Below, one piece after another: positions 44,625 through 44,645 of a DNA stretch of 44,645 nt (positions are counted from its first letter, which is position 1; every line of letters starts with the position of its first letter). The notes below the pieces were generated by a model. The model was not told where the DNA came from, searched no databases, and saw only the letters and a list, made by a program, of their open reading frames with translations. The position numbers were made by a program, and so were the translations under genes. Origin of the DNA: PVC group bacterium (GTDB lineage: Bacteria > Auribacterota > Erginobacteria > Erginobacterales > Erginobacteraceae); assembly GCA_003561965.1 (NCBI GenBank), contig PWXJ01000162.1:1-44645 (forward strand), in the 5' to 3' direction.

Positions 44625-44645
44625 TATTCGTACTCGTACTCGTAC
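44625..44645 (+). repeat. Hexamer repeat (ACTCGT), truncated by window end
   Basis: ATTCGTACTCGTACTCGTAC after frr. Confidence 0.65.

Overview
This 44.6 kb window is high-GC bacterial chromosome with a Gram-negative type envelope gene set. Reading left to right it contains: (i) a minus-strand arsenic/redox cluster: ACR3 efflux pump (truncated by the window edge), ArsM, a J-domain protein, a small CPKC thioredoxin-fold protein, a Trx-CcdA fusion, a DUF1573 protein, an ArsP-type permease and ArsR; (ii) treS and a MscS-like channel; (iii) three consecutive sensor/hybrid histidine kinases; (iv) a polyamine locus with pyruvoyl arginine decarboxylase, a deoxyhypusine-synthase-like (SpeY-type) protein and a divergent agmatinase; (v) a small pore-loop/RCK_C membrane protein, hisG, a 29-aa mS38/bS22-like basic peptide missed by the ORF track, and a TPR lipoprotein; (vi) a conserved housekeeping block (ispE, tRNA-Gln, prs, rplY, pth, rpsF, ssb, rpsR, rplI, dnaB, bamA, ompH, lpxC, fabZ, Gfo/Idh, lpxB, msbA, DUF374, rpsB, tsf, pyrH, frr). 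An AT-rich IS element with 17-bp perfect TIRs and a candidate 5-bp TSD sits between tRNA-Gln and prs. The points most worth a second look are several different short-period repeat families in the spacers (one with copies just 5' of four genes and able to pair with Shine-Dalgarno sequences), an agmatinase ORF with no ATG/GTG/TTG in its first ~150 codons, the 29-aa peptide gene, the arsenic/redox neighbourhood, and internal TIR-like and phased repeats in the IS. No CRISPR array, prophage or recognisable defence system was seen. All calls are from reading the sequence; no database search was run.
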